A DNA stretch of 64,000 bases from Azophilus sp965220425. Lineage in GTDB: Bacteria > Pseudomonadota > Gammaproteobacteria > Pseudomonadales > Azotimanducaceae. The DNA is taken from the NCBI GenBank assembly GCA_965220425.1, contig OZ244830.1, forward strand, positions 4,340,001 to 4,404,000, given 5' to 3'. Numbering within the stretch: the first letter of the stretch is position 1; each line of letters opens with the position of its first letter. Both the position numbers and the translations under genes were made by a program. A model generated the notes under the pieces. The model was not told the origin of the DNA, searched no databases, and saw nothing but the letters and a program-made list of their open reading frames with translations. Below, one piece after another: positions 37,057 to 47,058 of this stretch.

Positions 37057-37133
37057 TGGTGGGCCCACCAGGACTCGAACCTGGGACCAATGGATTATGA
37101 GTCCACTGCTCTAACCAACTGAGCTATAGGCCC
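37057..37133 (-). tRNA. ileX: tRNA-Ile2 (anticodon CAU, lysidine-modified)
   Basis: 77 nt including encoded CCA; reads GGGCCTATAGCTCAGTTGGT from the 5' end, with GGGCC/GGCCC acceptor pairing, anticodon loop CTCATAA and the T arm GGTTCGAGTCC. The anticodon CAU is shared by initiator, elongator Met and Ile2 tRNAs. The TTGGTC variable region and a G27-U43 wobble closing the anticodon stem match Ile2 rather than elongator Met, and there is no C1:A72 mismatch of an initiator. Sits directly downstream of rpoD, as in other gammaproteobacteria. Confidence 0.85.
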
Positions 37134-37228
37134 GAACGACAGGAATATAGCACTGGACGACGGCCTGCCCCAACGCGGACGGGCGCGCCCGATCGTCTAA
37201 CGTTCGTTGCACGAAAGGCGTCGCCTGG

Positions 37229-39061
<1,833 letters not shown>

Positions 39062-39422
39062 GACGCCTCGACGAGTTGACTGGGCCGGAGCGGCTCCGGC
39101 GCAACGGCCTGCCCCGCGCCACCGATGACGCAGTCCGGGGCGGAACCTTGGTTGTTCGGGACAAAAGATTAATTATATACGCCCTGAAAGTATGGCGGTA
39201 TCGGCGATTTTCAAGGGGGCGCATCGCCAGCATCCGGAATTCCTGACAGTCACGCTGGCGACAGCCGGCGCCCTTTGGGACCGCTGCCGGCCGTTTAAGT
39301 TTCACCGCGCCAGTCACCACCACCCCGTGAAAGCGATGCCGACTACACCGTCTTGGCTTTTCTTGTCTTGCTCGCGCGGCAGCCAATCATCTGGGAACCA
39401 TCGAGCGCCTGAATCAATTCCC
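39062..39422 (-). promoter_or_regulatory. Intergenic region upstream of rpoD
   Basis: 361 bp between dnaG and rpoD. On the minus strand a TATAAT hexamer (39172-39177) within TATATAATTAAT lies about 110 bp upstream of rpoD. Its -35 region is weak. A separate rpoD promoter here would match known operons. No other feature seen. Confidence 0.45.
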
Positions 39423-41144
39423 TTAAAGGGCCTCAATTCGCCGTTTGCGGTCCTCTATACGAGCAAGTTTTTCTTTCGACTCGTTTTCACGAACCTCAAC
39501 CAAAAGCCGGTCGTGCTCACTACGACGTTCCGCAATGAGTCGATCTATACCCTCTCTCAAATTTATGGCTTCTCTGTCCTCTCCAAGCCATTCCTCCTTT
39601 CGCTCAACAGCTCTTACCAATCCGTCGTAGCAACGGTCACCAGACCAGCGACCCAGAACCTGCGCCGAGTCCGCCTCGGGATGTTCCGAAATATACTCGA
39701 CTACGTCCCGAAGCAGACTCCTCTCCGGGCCATTGACAATGGCTTTCACCTGCGCTGCATTCAAGGCACGAAGCAACTTTGGGCATTTCAGCAACAACGC
39801 CAGCATACTTTCGTCTAATTTTCTGGAAGCATTCCCACCCACGCCTGCGGGTTTGCGGAGGCTGACGGCCTGTGCCGGGGGAATCGTGCTTGGCTCAATG
39901 CCAGTCAAGTCCCTCACCCGACCAAGCATCAACTCCTTCAAAGAACCTGCCGGTACCTGGTTGACATACGGCATCGCCAAACTTGCCAACTTGGCCTTGT
40001 CATCGACGTTGGCTAGATCGAATCCGGTCTTGAGATCATCGAACAAGTATTCGATGGCGGGGGTCGCTTTCTCCAACCGGGCAAGGAAGTCCTCAGCTCC
40101 CAGTTTGCGCACCAGGGTGTCTGGATCTTCCCCTTCCGGCAGGAATATGAACTTCAGCATCCGGCCTTCACTCAACGTCGGAAGGGCGTTTTCCAGCGCC
40201 CGCCAGGCGGCGCGGCGCCCCGCCGGGTCGCCGTCGAAACAGCAGACCACTTCATCGACGTAGCGGTACAGCTTCCGGTAGTGGTTCTCGCCGGAAGCGG
40301 TACCGAGGGTGGCAACGGCATTGGGCACACCGCATTGTGCGAGCGCGATCACGTCCATGTAGCCTTCCACCACGATGAGCCGGTTCAGATTGCGCACGGA
40401 TTTGCGCGCTTCGAAGAGCCCGTAGAGTTCCTCGCCCTTGTGGAAGATCGGCGTCTCCGGGGAATTGAGGTATTTCGGCCCATCCCCGTCGCCGAGCAGG
40501 CGGCCGCCGAAACCGATGACGCGGCCCCTGATGTCCCGGATCGGGAACAGGATGCGGCCTCGAAACCGGTCGTAGACCTTGCCCCGCTCGTTCTTGCTGA
40601 CGAGGCCCGCTTCAAGCAGTGCCTTGCTGCCGCCGCCGTTGGAGGCCAGGGCGTGCTGCACGCCGTCCCAGGAATCGGGCGCGAAACCGACACCGAAATC
40701 CCTCGCCACAGTGCCGGTCAAGCCACGCGACCTGAGGTAGTCGACCGCCTGCTTCGAACCCTTGAGTTGCTTCCGGAAGTAACGCTCGGCCTGCTGCATG
40801 ATCCCGTAGAGGCCGCTGTTGTCCCGTTCCGGCCTGCCCGAGCGTTCCCGCGGCACCTCCACCCCGACTTGCGCGGCCAGCGCCTCCACGGCCTCCACGA
40901 ACGGCATCCGTTCGTACTCCATGAGAAAGGTAAGCGCCGTGCCGCTCTCGCCGCAGCCGAAGCAGTAGTAGAACTGCTTGTCCTGGCTGACGGTAAAGGA
41001 CGGTGTCTTCTCATCGTGGAAAGGACACCGGGCCTGGTAATCCTTGCCCGCCTTCTTGAGCGGCACCCGGTCGCCGATCACCCCGACAATGTCCACACGA
41101 CCCAGCAGATCGTTGATAAAGGACTGGGGAATCTGGCCGGCCAT
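39423..41144 (-). CDS. dnaG: DNA primase DnaG
   Basis: 573 residues, normal. CHC2 zinc finger (ARCPFHDEKTPSFTVS with YYCFGCGESG), N-terminal catalytic core with GRILFPIRDIRGRVIGFGGR, TOPRIM motif VVEGYMDVIALAQ and CCFDGDPAGRRAA with the acidic metal residues, and a C-terminal DnaB-binding domain. Synthesises RNA primers at the replication fork. The last 400 bp are less GC-rich than the rest of the gene and the neighbours. Same strand as rpsU, yqeY and rpoD. Confidence 0.98.
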   Translation of the reverse strand: MAGQIPQSFINDLLGRVDIVGVIGDRVPLKKAGKDYQARCPFHDEKTPSFTVSQDKQFYYCFGCGESGTALTFLMEYERMPFVEAVEALAAQVGVEVPRERSGRPERDNSGLYGIMQQAERYFRKQLKGSKQAVDYLRSRGLTGTVARDFGVGFAPDSWDGVQHALASNGGGSKALLEAGLVSKNERGKVYDRFRGRILFPIRDIRGRVIGFGGRLLGDGDGPKYLNSPETPIFHKGEELYGLFEARKSVRNLNRLIVVEGYMDVIALAQCGVPNAVATLGTASGENHYRKLYRYVDEVVCCFDGDPAGRRAAWRALENALPTLSEGRMLKFIFLPEGEDPDTLVRKLGAEDFLARLEKATPAIEYLFDDLKTGFDLANVDDKAKLASLAMPYVNQVPAGSLKELMLGRVRDLTGIEPSTIPPAQAVSLRKPAGVGGNASRKLDESMLALLLKCPKLLRALNAAQVKAIVNGPERSLLRDVVEYISEHPEADSAQVLGRWSGDRCYDGLVRAVERKEEWLGEDREAINLREGIDRLIAERRSEHDRLLVEVRENESKEKLARIEDRKRRIEAL

Positions 41145-41311
41145 CGCGCCGCCTAGAATACTTCAGCGGCGTGCCCGTTTACAGGCAAACCGGTCCGGGC
41201 CCGACGGTGCGGACCCGCCCGGAGTTCAAGCCTGGCCCTGAGATTTCGATGGAGCCCATGCCGGGCGCGGCTGCTCCGCTTTCGACGCCTGTTTTCGCGG
41301 AAATGCGGCCC

Positions 41312-41758
41312 TCAGTTCAGCCTCGCCCTGACCTTGGCGCTCAGTGCGCCCATGTCCGTGCGGCCCACTACGTCTCCCCTGAGCCTGGCCATCACCTTGC
41401 CCATGTCGCGCATGCCACAAGCGCCCACTGCCGAGATGGCCTCGTCGACCAGGGCATCGACCTCCGCCTCGGCGAGAGGCTCCGGCATGAACGCGTCGAT
41501 CACGTCGACCTCGAACTGTTCCCGGTCCGCCAGGTCGTCCCGCCCCGCGTCGCGGAACTGAGTGAGGCTGTCGTGGCGCTGCTTCAGCATTCGGGTCAGT
41601 ACCGCGACCACTTCCCGGTCGTTCAGCTCCTTGCGCTCATCGACCTCCACGCGCTTGATGTCGGCGTTGATCAGGCGTAGTGCCGCCACCCGCGGCTTGT
41701 CGCGGGCCTTCATGGCGGCCCTGGTGGCATCCTGGATTATGAGTTTGAGCTGGCTCAT
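41312..41758 (-). CDS. yqeY: GatB/YqeY domain protein
   Basis: 148 residues. N-terminal helices LIIQDATRAAMKARDKPRVA and LRLINADIKRVEVDERKEL, C-terminal MPEPLAEAEVDALVDEAISA and MGKVMARLRGDV, the standard YqeY pattern related to the tail domain of GatB. Proposed to be tRNA-associated; exact function unknown. Located between rpsU and dnaG as in many bacteria. The 167 bp to dnaG hold nothing recognised. Confidence 0.93.
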   Translation of the reverse strand: MSQLKLIIQDATRAAMKARDKPRVAALRLINADIKRVEVDERKELNDREVVAVLTRMLKQRHDSLTQFRDAGRDDLADREQFEVDVIDAFMPEPLAEAEVDALVDEAISAVGACGMRDMGKVMARLRGDVVGRTDMGALSAKVRARLN

Positions 41759-41791
41759 CGCCGGCTGCAGGGGACTCGCGGCCGATGCGGG

Positions 41792-42007
41792 TCAGTAGGA
41801 CTTTTCGAACCGGCGGGCTTCGCGCTGCAGTTTCTTGAGATGCCGCTTGACCGCGGCCGCCGCCTTGCGCTTGCGCACCGCCGTGGGCTTTTCGTAGTAC
41901 TCGCGGCGGCGCACCTCCGAGAGGATGCCGGCCTTTTCGCAGGAGCGCTTGAAACGCCTCAGGGCGACATCGAAAGGTTCGTTCTCCTTGACCCGGACAT
42001 GCGGCAT
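41792..42007 (-). CDS. rpsU: 30S ribosomal protein S21
   Basis: 71 residues, the normal S21 length: MPHVRVKENEPFDVALRRFK, RSCEKAGILSEVRRREYYEK, then a highly basic tail. S21 assists mRNA binding on the small subunit. First gene of the rpsU-yqeY-dnaG-rpoD set. Its 5' region is shared with divergent tsaD and carries a palindromic repeat. Confidence 0.98.
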   Translation of the reverse strand: MPHVRVKENEPFDVALRRFKRSCEKAGILSEVRRREYYEKPTAVRKRKAAAAVKRHLKKLQREARRFEKSY

Positions 42008-42118
42008 ACCGGTTGATCCCCATTGCAAAGGGCCGCGATTTTACTGGAAAAGCCGGTATACGCAAAACTTGGGCTGAAACGCGGCGCGGCCGTCGAGCAG
42101 GCGCCGGTCTTGCGCCTG

Positions 42119-42231
42119 GCCCGCATCCGTCACCGACTTCCTGCTGCGGACGCCGATGCATCGCGTAAACGCGGCCACGCTTACAAGGCGCCTCGACGCC
42201 CTCGCGACGAAAGTCGGTGACGGATGCGGGC
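42119..42231. repeat. TAGCCCGCAT-family palindromic element A
   Basis: 113 bp with perfect 21-bp terminal inverted repeats: GCCCGCATCCGTCACCGACT(T) at 42119-42139 and its reverse complement at 42211-42231. The inside (GCGTAAACGCGGCCACGC, GGCGCCTCGACGCCCTCGCG) matches elements D and E in inverted orientation. It lies between divergent rpsU and tsaD; a TATAAT begins on the base after its right end. Confidence 0.95.
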
Positions 42232-42237
42232 TATAAT
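42232..42237 (+). promoter_or_regulatory. TATAAT hexamer upstream of tsaD
   Basis: A perfect -10 hexamer begins immediately after repeat element A, 120 bp upstream of the tsaD start. A -35 at 16-18 bp would lie in the repeat's inverted terminus and is poor. Possible tsaD promoter. Confidence 0.35.
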
Positions 42238-42356
42238 TCCGCCCGTGCTACGCCACCCGAAACGGCGCCGTGGCATCGGCGAGGCGCCCCGCGCGCCGGT
42301 CAGGGTTGCCGGCCGCATGCAACGGGCTTTGCCGTGTTGGCCCGTGGAGATCGTTC

Positions 42357-43367
42357 ATGTTGGTGCTTGGAATCGAAACGTCCTGCGACGACACCGGAAT
42401 AGCGCTCTACGACGCGCAAGCGGGTCTGCTGGCCAACGTATTGCACAGCCAGATCGACCTGCACACCGACTACGGCGGCGTCGTACCGGAACTGGCCTCA
42501 CGGGACCATATCCGCAAGATCGTGCCGCTGACCCGCGCCGCACTTGGAAAGGCGAACAGGGGCTTGTCCGACCTCGACGGCATTGCCTACACCGCCGGCC
42601 CGGGGCTAATGGGCGCCCTCCTCGTCGGCGCGGGCTTCGGCCGCAGCCTCGCCTGGACGCTGGGCATTCCCGCCCTCGGCGTACATCACATGGAGGCTCA
42701 TCTGCTCGCGCCGCTGATGGACGCCGCGCAACCGCCGCTGCCCTTTGTCGCGCTGCTGGTCTCCGGCGGCCACACCCAACTGGTCGAGGTCGACGGTATC
42801 GGCGCCTATACCATGCTGGGCGAGTCACTGGACGATGCCGCCGGCGAAGCCTTCGACAAGGCCGCGAAAATGCTCGGCCTCGGCTATCCGGGCGGCCCGC
42901 ACATCGCCAGATGCGCCGTTGCGGGAGACCCGGGGCGCTTTCGCTTTCCCCGGCCCATGACCGGCCGCCCCGGCCTCGACTTCAGTTTCAGCGGGCTGAA
43001 GACCTTTACGCTCAACACCGTCAAAGCCCACCAACCGCTATCCGGCAAGGACCGCGCCGATATCGCCCGCTGCTTCGAGGAAGCGGTGGTCGACACGCTG
43101 GCGATCAAGTGCCGCCGGGCCATCGAACAGACCGGCGCACGACACCTGGTGATCGCCGGAGGCGTCAGCGCCAACATCCGCCTGCGGGAACGACTGGAAT
43201 CGAAGCTCGACGCCGAAGTGCACTACGCGGAACCGTCGCTGTGCACCGACAACGGCGCCATGGTGGCGTTTGCCGGATGTCAGCGCCTGCTCGCCGGCGA
43301 AATCGAGCCGCTCCGTATTGCCACGCGCGCCCGCTGGCCCATCACCAGCCTCGGTCCCGCCGCCTAG
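42357..43367 (+). CDS. tsaD: tRNA N6-adenosine threonylcarbamoyltransferase TsaD
   Basis: 336 residues. MLVLGIETSCDDTGIALYD (phosphate 1), GGVVPELASRDHIRK (metal His), HHMEAHLLAPL (second His pair), LVSGGHTQLVEV and the C-terminal DNGAMVAFAG. Transfers threonylcarbamoyl to A37 of ANN-decoding tRNAs with TsaB/E. ATG at 42357 has GGAGA six bases before it. The TAG stop (43365-43367) is supplied by the left end of palindromic element C. Confidence 0.98.
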   Translation: MLVLGIETSCDDTGIALYDAQAGLLANVLHSQIDLHTDYGGVVPELASRDHIRKIVPLTRAALGKANRGLSDLDGIAYTAGPGLMGALLVGAGFGRSLAWTLGIPALGVHHMEAHLLAPLMDAAQPPLPFVALLVSGGHTQLVEVDGIGAYTMLGESLDDAAGEAFDKAAKMLGLGYPGGPHIARCAVAGDPGRFRFPRPMTGRPGLDFSFSGLKTFTLNTVKAHQPLSGKDRADIARCFEEAVVDTLAIKCRRAIEQTGARHLVIAGGVSANIRLRERLESKLDAEVHYAEPSLCTDNGAMVAFAGCQRLLAGEIEPLRIATRARWPITSLGPAA

Positions 43368-43616
43368 CCCGCATATCTCACCAAGCCGCTTGTTGAGTCA
43401 CTGAATGTCATTGCGTTTCAATCAGGTACCTTCGCTTTTTGGAGGTTCCGCCCGGCACAGACTGCGCTGGCCGCGCCCTCGCTGGTCTTTTGCCCGCGTG
43501 CGCGCACGTGCTCGCTCCACCATAGGCGGGGCTATGCTTTAAGCTCGCGAGCACGCGCACGCGCACGCGGGCAAAATCCTGCGCGATCATCGCGGCCCTT
43601 GGTGAGATATGCGGGC
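43367..43616. repeat. Palindromic element C (TAGCCCGCATATCTC type)
   Basis: 250 bp with perfect 19-bp terminal inverted repeats, GCCCGCATATCTCACCAAG at 43367-43385 and its complement at 43598-43616. The first bases resemble the A/B/D/E family but the interior is different and contains its own long hairpin (TTTGCCCGCGTGCGCGCACG against GCGAGCACGCGCACGCGC...GGGCAAAA). Related but distinct repeat family; no coding capacity. Confidence 0.9.
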
Positions 43617-43618
43617 CA

Positions 43619-43691
43619 GCCCGCATCCGTCACCAACTTCCTGCTGCGGACACCGATGCACTCCCGACGAAAGTCGGTGACGGATGCGGGC
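43619..43691. repeat. TAGCCCGCAT-family palindromic element B (short)
   Basis: 73 bp with 21-bp inverted ends (one mismatch): GCCCGCATCCGTCACCAACT(T) and AAGTCGGTGACGGATGCGGG(C). It is an internally shortened version of element A. It adjoins element C two bases away, so the two fill the whole gap between convergent tsaD and cca, and its right end makes the cca stop codon. Confidence 0.92.
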
Positions 43692-44776
43692 TATGGGAGC
43701 TCGGATCCCGGCTGACCGGAAACCCGGCGCCTGAGCATCGCGAGCCGCTCGATCCGCGCGGTTTCGATGCGCCGGCCGAGGGCGGGGCCGGCGAGGCCTT
43801 CGTGCTGGAAGTCCCGCGCGTTGACTTCCGCCGCGACCTGGGCGAACAGCCGTTCCAGTGCAGCCAGCGGCTCACCGGCAAGAACGCCCACCAGGCCGCA
43901 CACCCGTCGGCTCTGCGGCAGGTTCCTGAAGCTGCCGATCGACTTTGCCGCGGCGTGGAGCCGTGCCGGTTCGGCCGTGCGCCAATCGGCCAGTACGCGG
44001 CCGTGCCGCGCGACGTGGCCGGCGAGGCCGGCATGGTCGTTGGGGACCTTGAGCCGGACACTCAAGCTTCGTACGGCCCTTTCGTTCAGCACCCAACCGA
44101 GGGCGCCGAAGCGCGCCCGCACCGAATCCGGCCGGGTATCCATTTGCATGTTTTCGAGTTCCGGGAACCAGTAACCGAGACAACCGCCGGCGTGCAGGAC
44201 TTCGACGAAGCGTTGCGGATTCGCCGCCCCCAGCGCCTTGCGGAACTCGGCCCAGACTCGTTCGGCGGGCAACTCGGCCAGGCTCGGCGCCATGTCGGAC
44301 AACAGTGCGAGGGTGGCCCCATGGACCGTAAAGCCTTCCAGTTGCGCCGCGAAACGGGCTACCCGGAATACGCGCAACGGGTCTTCACGAAAAGCATCCC
44401 CCACATGACGAAGAATCCGCTCCGCCAGGTCCTGCTGCCCGCCGAACGGGTCGATCAGGCGGCCGGCGGCGTCCTTCGCCATGGCATTGACCGTAAGGTC
44501 CCGCCGCGCAAGGTCTTCTTCCAGGGAAACGTCGACACCCGCGTGTACGGCAAAGCCTCGATGCCCGGGCGCCGTCTTGCGCTCCGTTCGGGCGAGCGCA
44601 TATTCCTCATTGGTGTCGGGGTGCAGAAAGACCGGAAAGTCACGGCCGACCTGGCGATAGCCCAGGCTCAACAACTCTTCGGCGGTACTGCCCACGACGA
44701 CCCAGTCTTTCACCCCATCGGGCCGCCGTCCGAGCAATTCGTCCCGCACCGCGCCGCCTACGAGGTAGATGTCCAT
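43691..44776 (-). CDS. cca: CCA-adding tRNA nucleotidyltransferase
   Basis: 361 residues, class II. YLVGGAVRDELLGRRPDGVK and DWVVVGSTAEEL (GGAVRD, DW pair), EEDLARRDLTVNAMAKDAAG (RRD motif), DPLRVFRVARFAAQLEGF. Adds or repairs the 3' CCA of tRNAs. It lacks the C-terminal HD phosphohydrolase domain of E. coli Cca (412 residues). TAG stop at 43691-43693 reads out of the palindromic element (CCA TAG CCC GCA). Convergent with tsaD. Confidence 0.96.
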   Translation of the reverse strand: MDIYLVGGAVRDELLGRRPDGVKDWVVVGSTAEELLSLGYRQVGRDFPVFLHPDTNEEYALARTERKTAPGHRGFAVHAGVDVSLEEDLARRDLTVNAMAKDAAGRLIDPFGGQQDLAERILRHVGDAFREDPLRVFRVARFAAQLEGFTVHGATLALLSDMAPSLAELPAERVWAEFRKALGAANPQRFVEVLHAGGCLGYWFPELENMQMDTRPDSVRARFGALGWVLNERAVRSLSVRLKVPNDHAGLAGHVARHGRVLADWRTAEPARLHAAAKSIGSFRNLPQSRRVCGLVGVLAGEPLAALERLFAQVAAEVNARDFQHEGLAGPALGRRIETARIERLAMLRRRVSGQPGSELP

Positions 44777-45187
44777 GGAGACGGGATTCTATACAAGCGC
44801 CGCCGCTCTGTCGGATTCCTGAAATTCGCGCCCGGTGAACTCCGGTGCGACGCGCCGGCGTCTCCCCGCCGACGGTCGATACGCGAGCGTCCTGCATTGC
44901 CGGTGAACCGCTACCGGGCTGCGGAATTCGCCTCCCTCCATTGCGATGCGGGCAAGGAGCCTGCGCCGTAAAACGATTTTCACGCCCTCCGGTGGGAAAT
45001 ACGAGCCAAGAAAAGCCCAAAATTGTATGTCTATTCCCAATATAGGTCTCATGTATGGGTGTTTTTGGCAGGGCGAATTCACCCTCTCTAAGAATTTCCG
45101 CCGGAACAACAGGTTAGGCCCAATACTGGACTTGGCGGCCCGGATGGGGTAAAAAGGGCGCGTTTTCATTCGACACTCCGGGGCCGT
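44777..45187. other. Region between cca and the transposase
   Basis: No gene recognised. The right part probably contains the left end of the insertion sequence; the 11-mer GGTGTTTTTGG occurs at 45058-45068 and again at 47000-47010 beyond the transposase, a possible target duplication. Clear terminal inverted repeats were not found. Confidence 0.4.
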
Positions 45188-46995
45188 ATGGACTTGCGCG
45201 AGGTGGTCGTCGAGCCGGTCGCGGCTGCCGACGAGGGGCGTTATCAGCGCCTGATGCAAGCGCATCATTATCTGGGCGCCTTGCCCAAGATCGGCGAGAC
45301 GCTGTGGTACGCGGCGCGCTGGCGGCGCGAGTGGGTGGCGCTGATCGGCTTTTCCGCGCCGGCGTTGAAATGCCGGGCGCGGGACGCCTGGATCGGCTGG
45401 GACTTCCGGGTGCAGTACGACCGGTTGCATCTGGTCACCGATAACAGCCGCTTTCTGATCCTGCCCGGCTGGCATCGGCCCAACCTGGCCTCGCGGCTGC
45501 TGTCGCTGTGCGAACGGCGCCTGGTCTCGGACTGGCCGAAACGCTTCGGCCATCCGCTGCTGCTGCTGGAGACGTTCGTGGATCCGTCGCGCTTCCGAGG
45601 CACGATCTACCGCGCATCGAACTGGTTGTGCCTCGGGCACACGCGCGGTTACCGCCGCGTCCACGGCGGCTACAGCGCCACCCCCACGACCCCGAAGCTG
45701 GTCTTCGCGCGCCCCCTGAGCCGGAACGCCCGAGCGCGGTTGTCCCAGCCCGCGCTCGACCCCATCGACCGCCACGGAGGACCGAGAATCATGCTCCCCG
45801 CCGACACCATGCGCGCCCTGCCGCTGTTCTTCGCCGACATCGACGACCCCCGCCGCCGCCAGGGGCGGCGCCATCCCCTGCCCACCGTGCTCGCCATCGC
45901 CACCGCCGCCACCCTGTGCGGCATGCGCGGCTACAAGGCCATGGCCGAGTGGGCCGACGACCTGACCCAGCGCGCCCGCGAGCGCTTCCGCTGCCGACGC
46001 TACGACGGGCTCTACGCCGTGCCCAGCGAGTCCATCATCCGCAACGTGCTCGTGCGCGTCGACCCCGCCCAACTCGACCGCGCCCTGCAGCGCTGGAACG
46101 ATGCCCACGGCGCCGACGACGAGGTCCTGGCCATCGACGGCAAGACCTTGTGCAACGCCATCCACGAGGATCAGGACGGCCCCTGCCAAACCCACATCCT
46201 GAGCGCCGTCGGCCACCGCTCCCAGACCACCCACACCCAAAAAAAGTAGGCCGCCTGCCCGTCGGCGCCGGCGAGGAGTCCAAGCGCACCAACGAGATCG
46301 GCACCGTCATCCCCATGCTCGAGGCCCTCGAACTCGACCTCGCCGGCAAAACCTTCACCGCCGATGCCCTGCTCACCCAGACCGAGCTCGCCGACTTCCT
46401 CATCGGCCGCGGCGCGCACTACCTGTTCGCCGTCAAGGGCAATCGACCCAACCTTTTGGCCGACCTCGAGGTGCACTTCCGAAAACGCGGCAAACCCGAC
46501 TTCCAGGAACAAACCCAGCTTCGCCACGGGCGCATCGAAAGCCGCGCCATCTGGACCACCGCGACACTCAACGATTACCTCGCCTTCCCCCAGGTCGGCC
46601 AAGCCTTCCTCGTCGAACGCACCGTCACCGCCAAAACCACCGGCAAGCAAACCGTCGAATACGCCTACGGCATCACCAGCCATTCCCCCAACACCGCCAG
46701 CGCCGAGCGCCTGCTCGCGCTAAACCGCGGCCACTGGACCGTCGAGGCCACCCATCACATCCTCGACTGCTGCTGGGACGAGGACCGCTGCCGCATCCGA
46801 ACCGGACACGGCCCCGAGAACACCACCCGCCTGCGACGCTTCGCCATCGGCGTCATACGCTCCAAATCCCACTGCGTCGCCGCCGCCGTGCGCAGGCTCA
46901 ACCGTAAGCCCCGCCTCGTTTTCGACTATCTGAGAATGACGGAAAACACCCTCCACCCCACAAAACTCGCGCCTTCCAGCGCGAGAACAAATTAG
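45188..46995 (+). CDS. DruA/DUF4338-ISAs1 fused transposase, joined by a -1 frameshift
   Basis: The first frame (45188-46249, 353 codons) begins with a DUF4338/DruA-like domain: YQRLMQAHHYLGALPKIGET, WVALIGFSAPALKCRARDAW, GWDFRVQYDRLHLVTDNSRF and RGTIYRASNWLCLGHTRG. It continues into an ISAs1-type transposase (MRALPLFFADIDDPRRRQG, LAIDGKTL with the first catalytic Asp). It stops at TAG right after CAA AAA AAG. The rest (VGRLPVGAGEESKRTNEIGT, FTADALLTQTELADF with the second Asp, GHWTVEATHHILD with Glu) is in the -1 frame to 46995. An A_AAA_AAG heptamer at 46240-46246 permits programmed -1 slippage, giving a full fusion of about 600 residues. DruA itself belongs to the Druantia defence system. 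Confidence 0.85.
46240..46246 (+). promoter_or_regulatory. A_AAA_AAG ribosomal slippery heptamer
   Basis: The zero frame reads CAA AAA AAG TAG. Slippage by -1 gives AAA AAA GTA GGC and opens the frame of the transposase C-terminal half. This is the classic X_XXY_YYZ site used by many insertion sequences and by dnaX. GC-rich sequence follows at once (GGCCGCCTGCCCGTCGGCGC), able to form a stimulatory stem. An error in a seven-A run is the alternative. Confidence 0.6.
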
Positions 46996-47058
46996 CCGTG
47001 GTGTTTTTGGTGATTGGGTGGAGATTTCTAACCGGAGAATTTCCTACGGCGCAGACTC

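Larger units (their letters stand above)
45069..46999. mobile_element. ISAs1-type insertion sequence (limits provisional)
   Basis: Element defined by the transposase, bounded by the 11-bp direct repeats GGTGTTTTTGG. It lies between cca and apaH. The left inner end begins CAGGGCGAATTCACC; a matching inverted right end is not obvious, so limits could be off by tens of bases. Confidence 0.4.

Noticed and set aside
44845..45187. CRISPR or other phage-defence locus near the DruA domain
   Set aside because: No spaced repeats and no other Druantia genes (druB-E); the DruA domain belongs to a transposase here.
45508..46248. Long open frame overlapping the first half of the transposase
   Set aside because: Its translation before the slippery site is arginine/proline-rich noise; only the part after 46246 matches the transposase.
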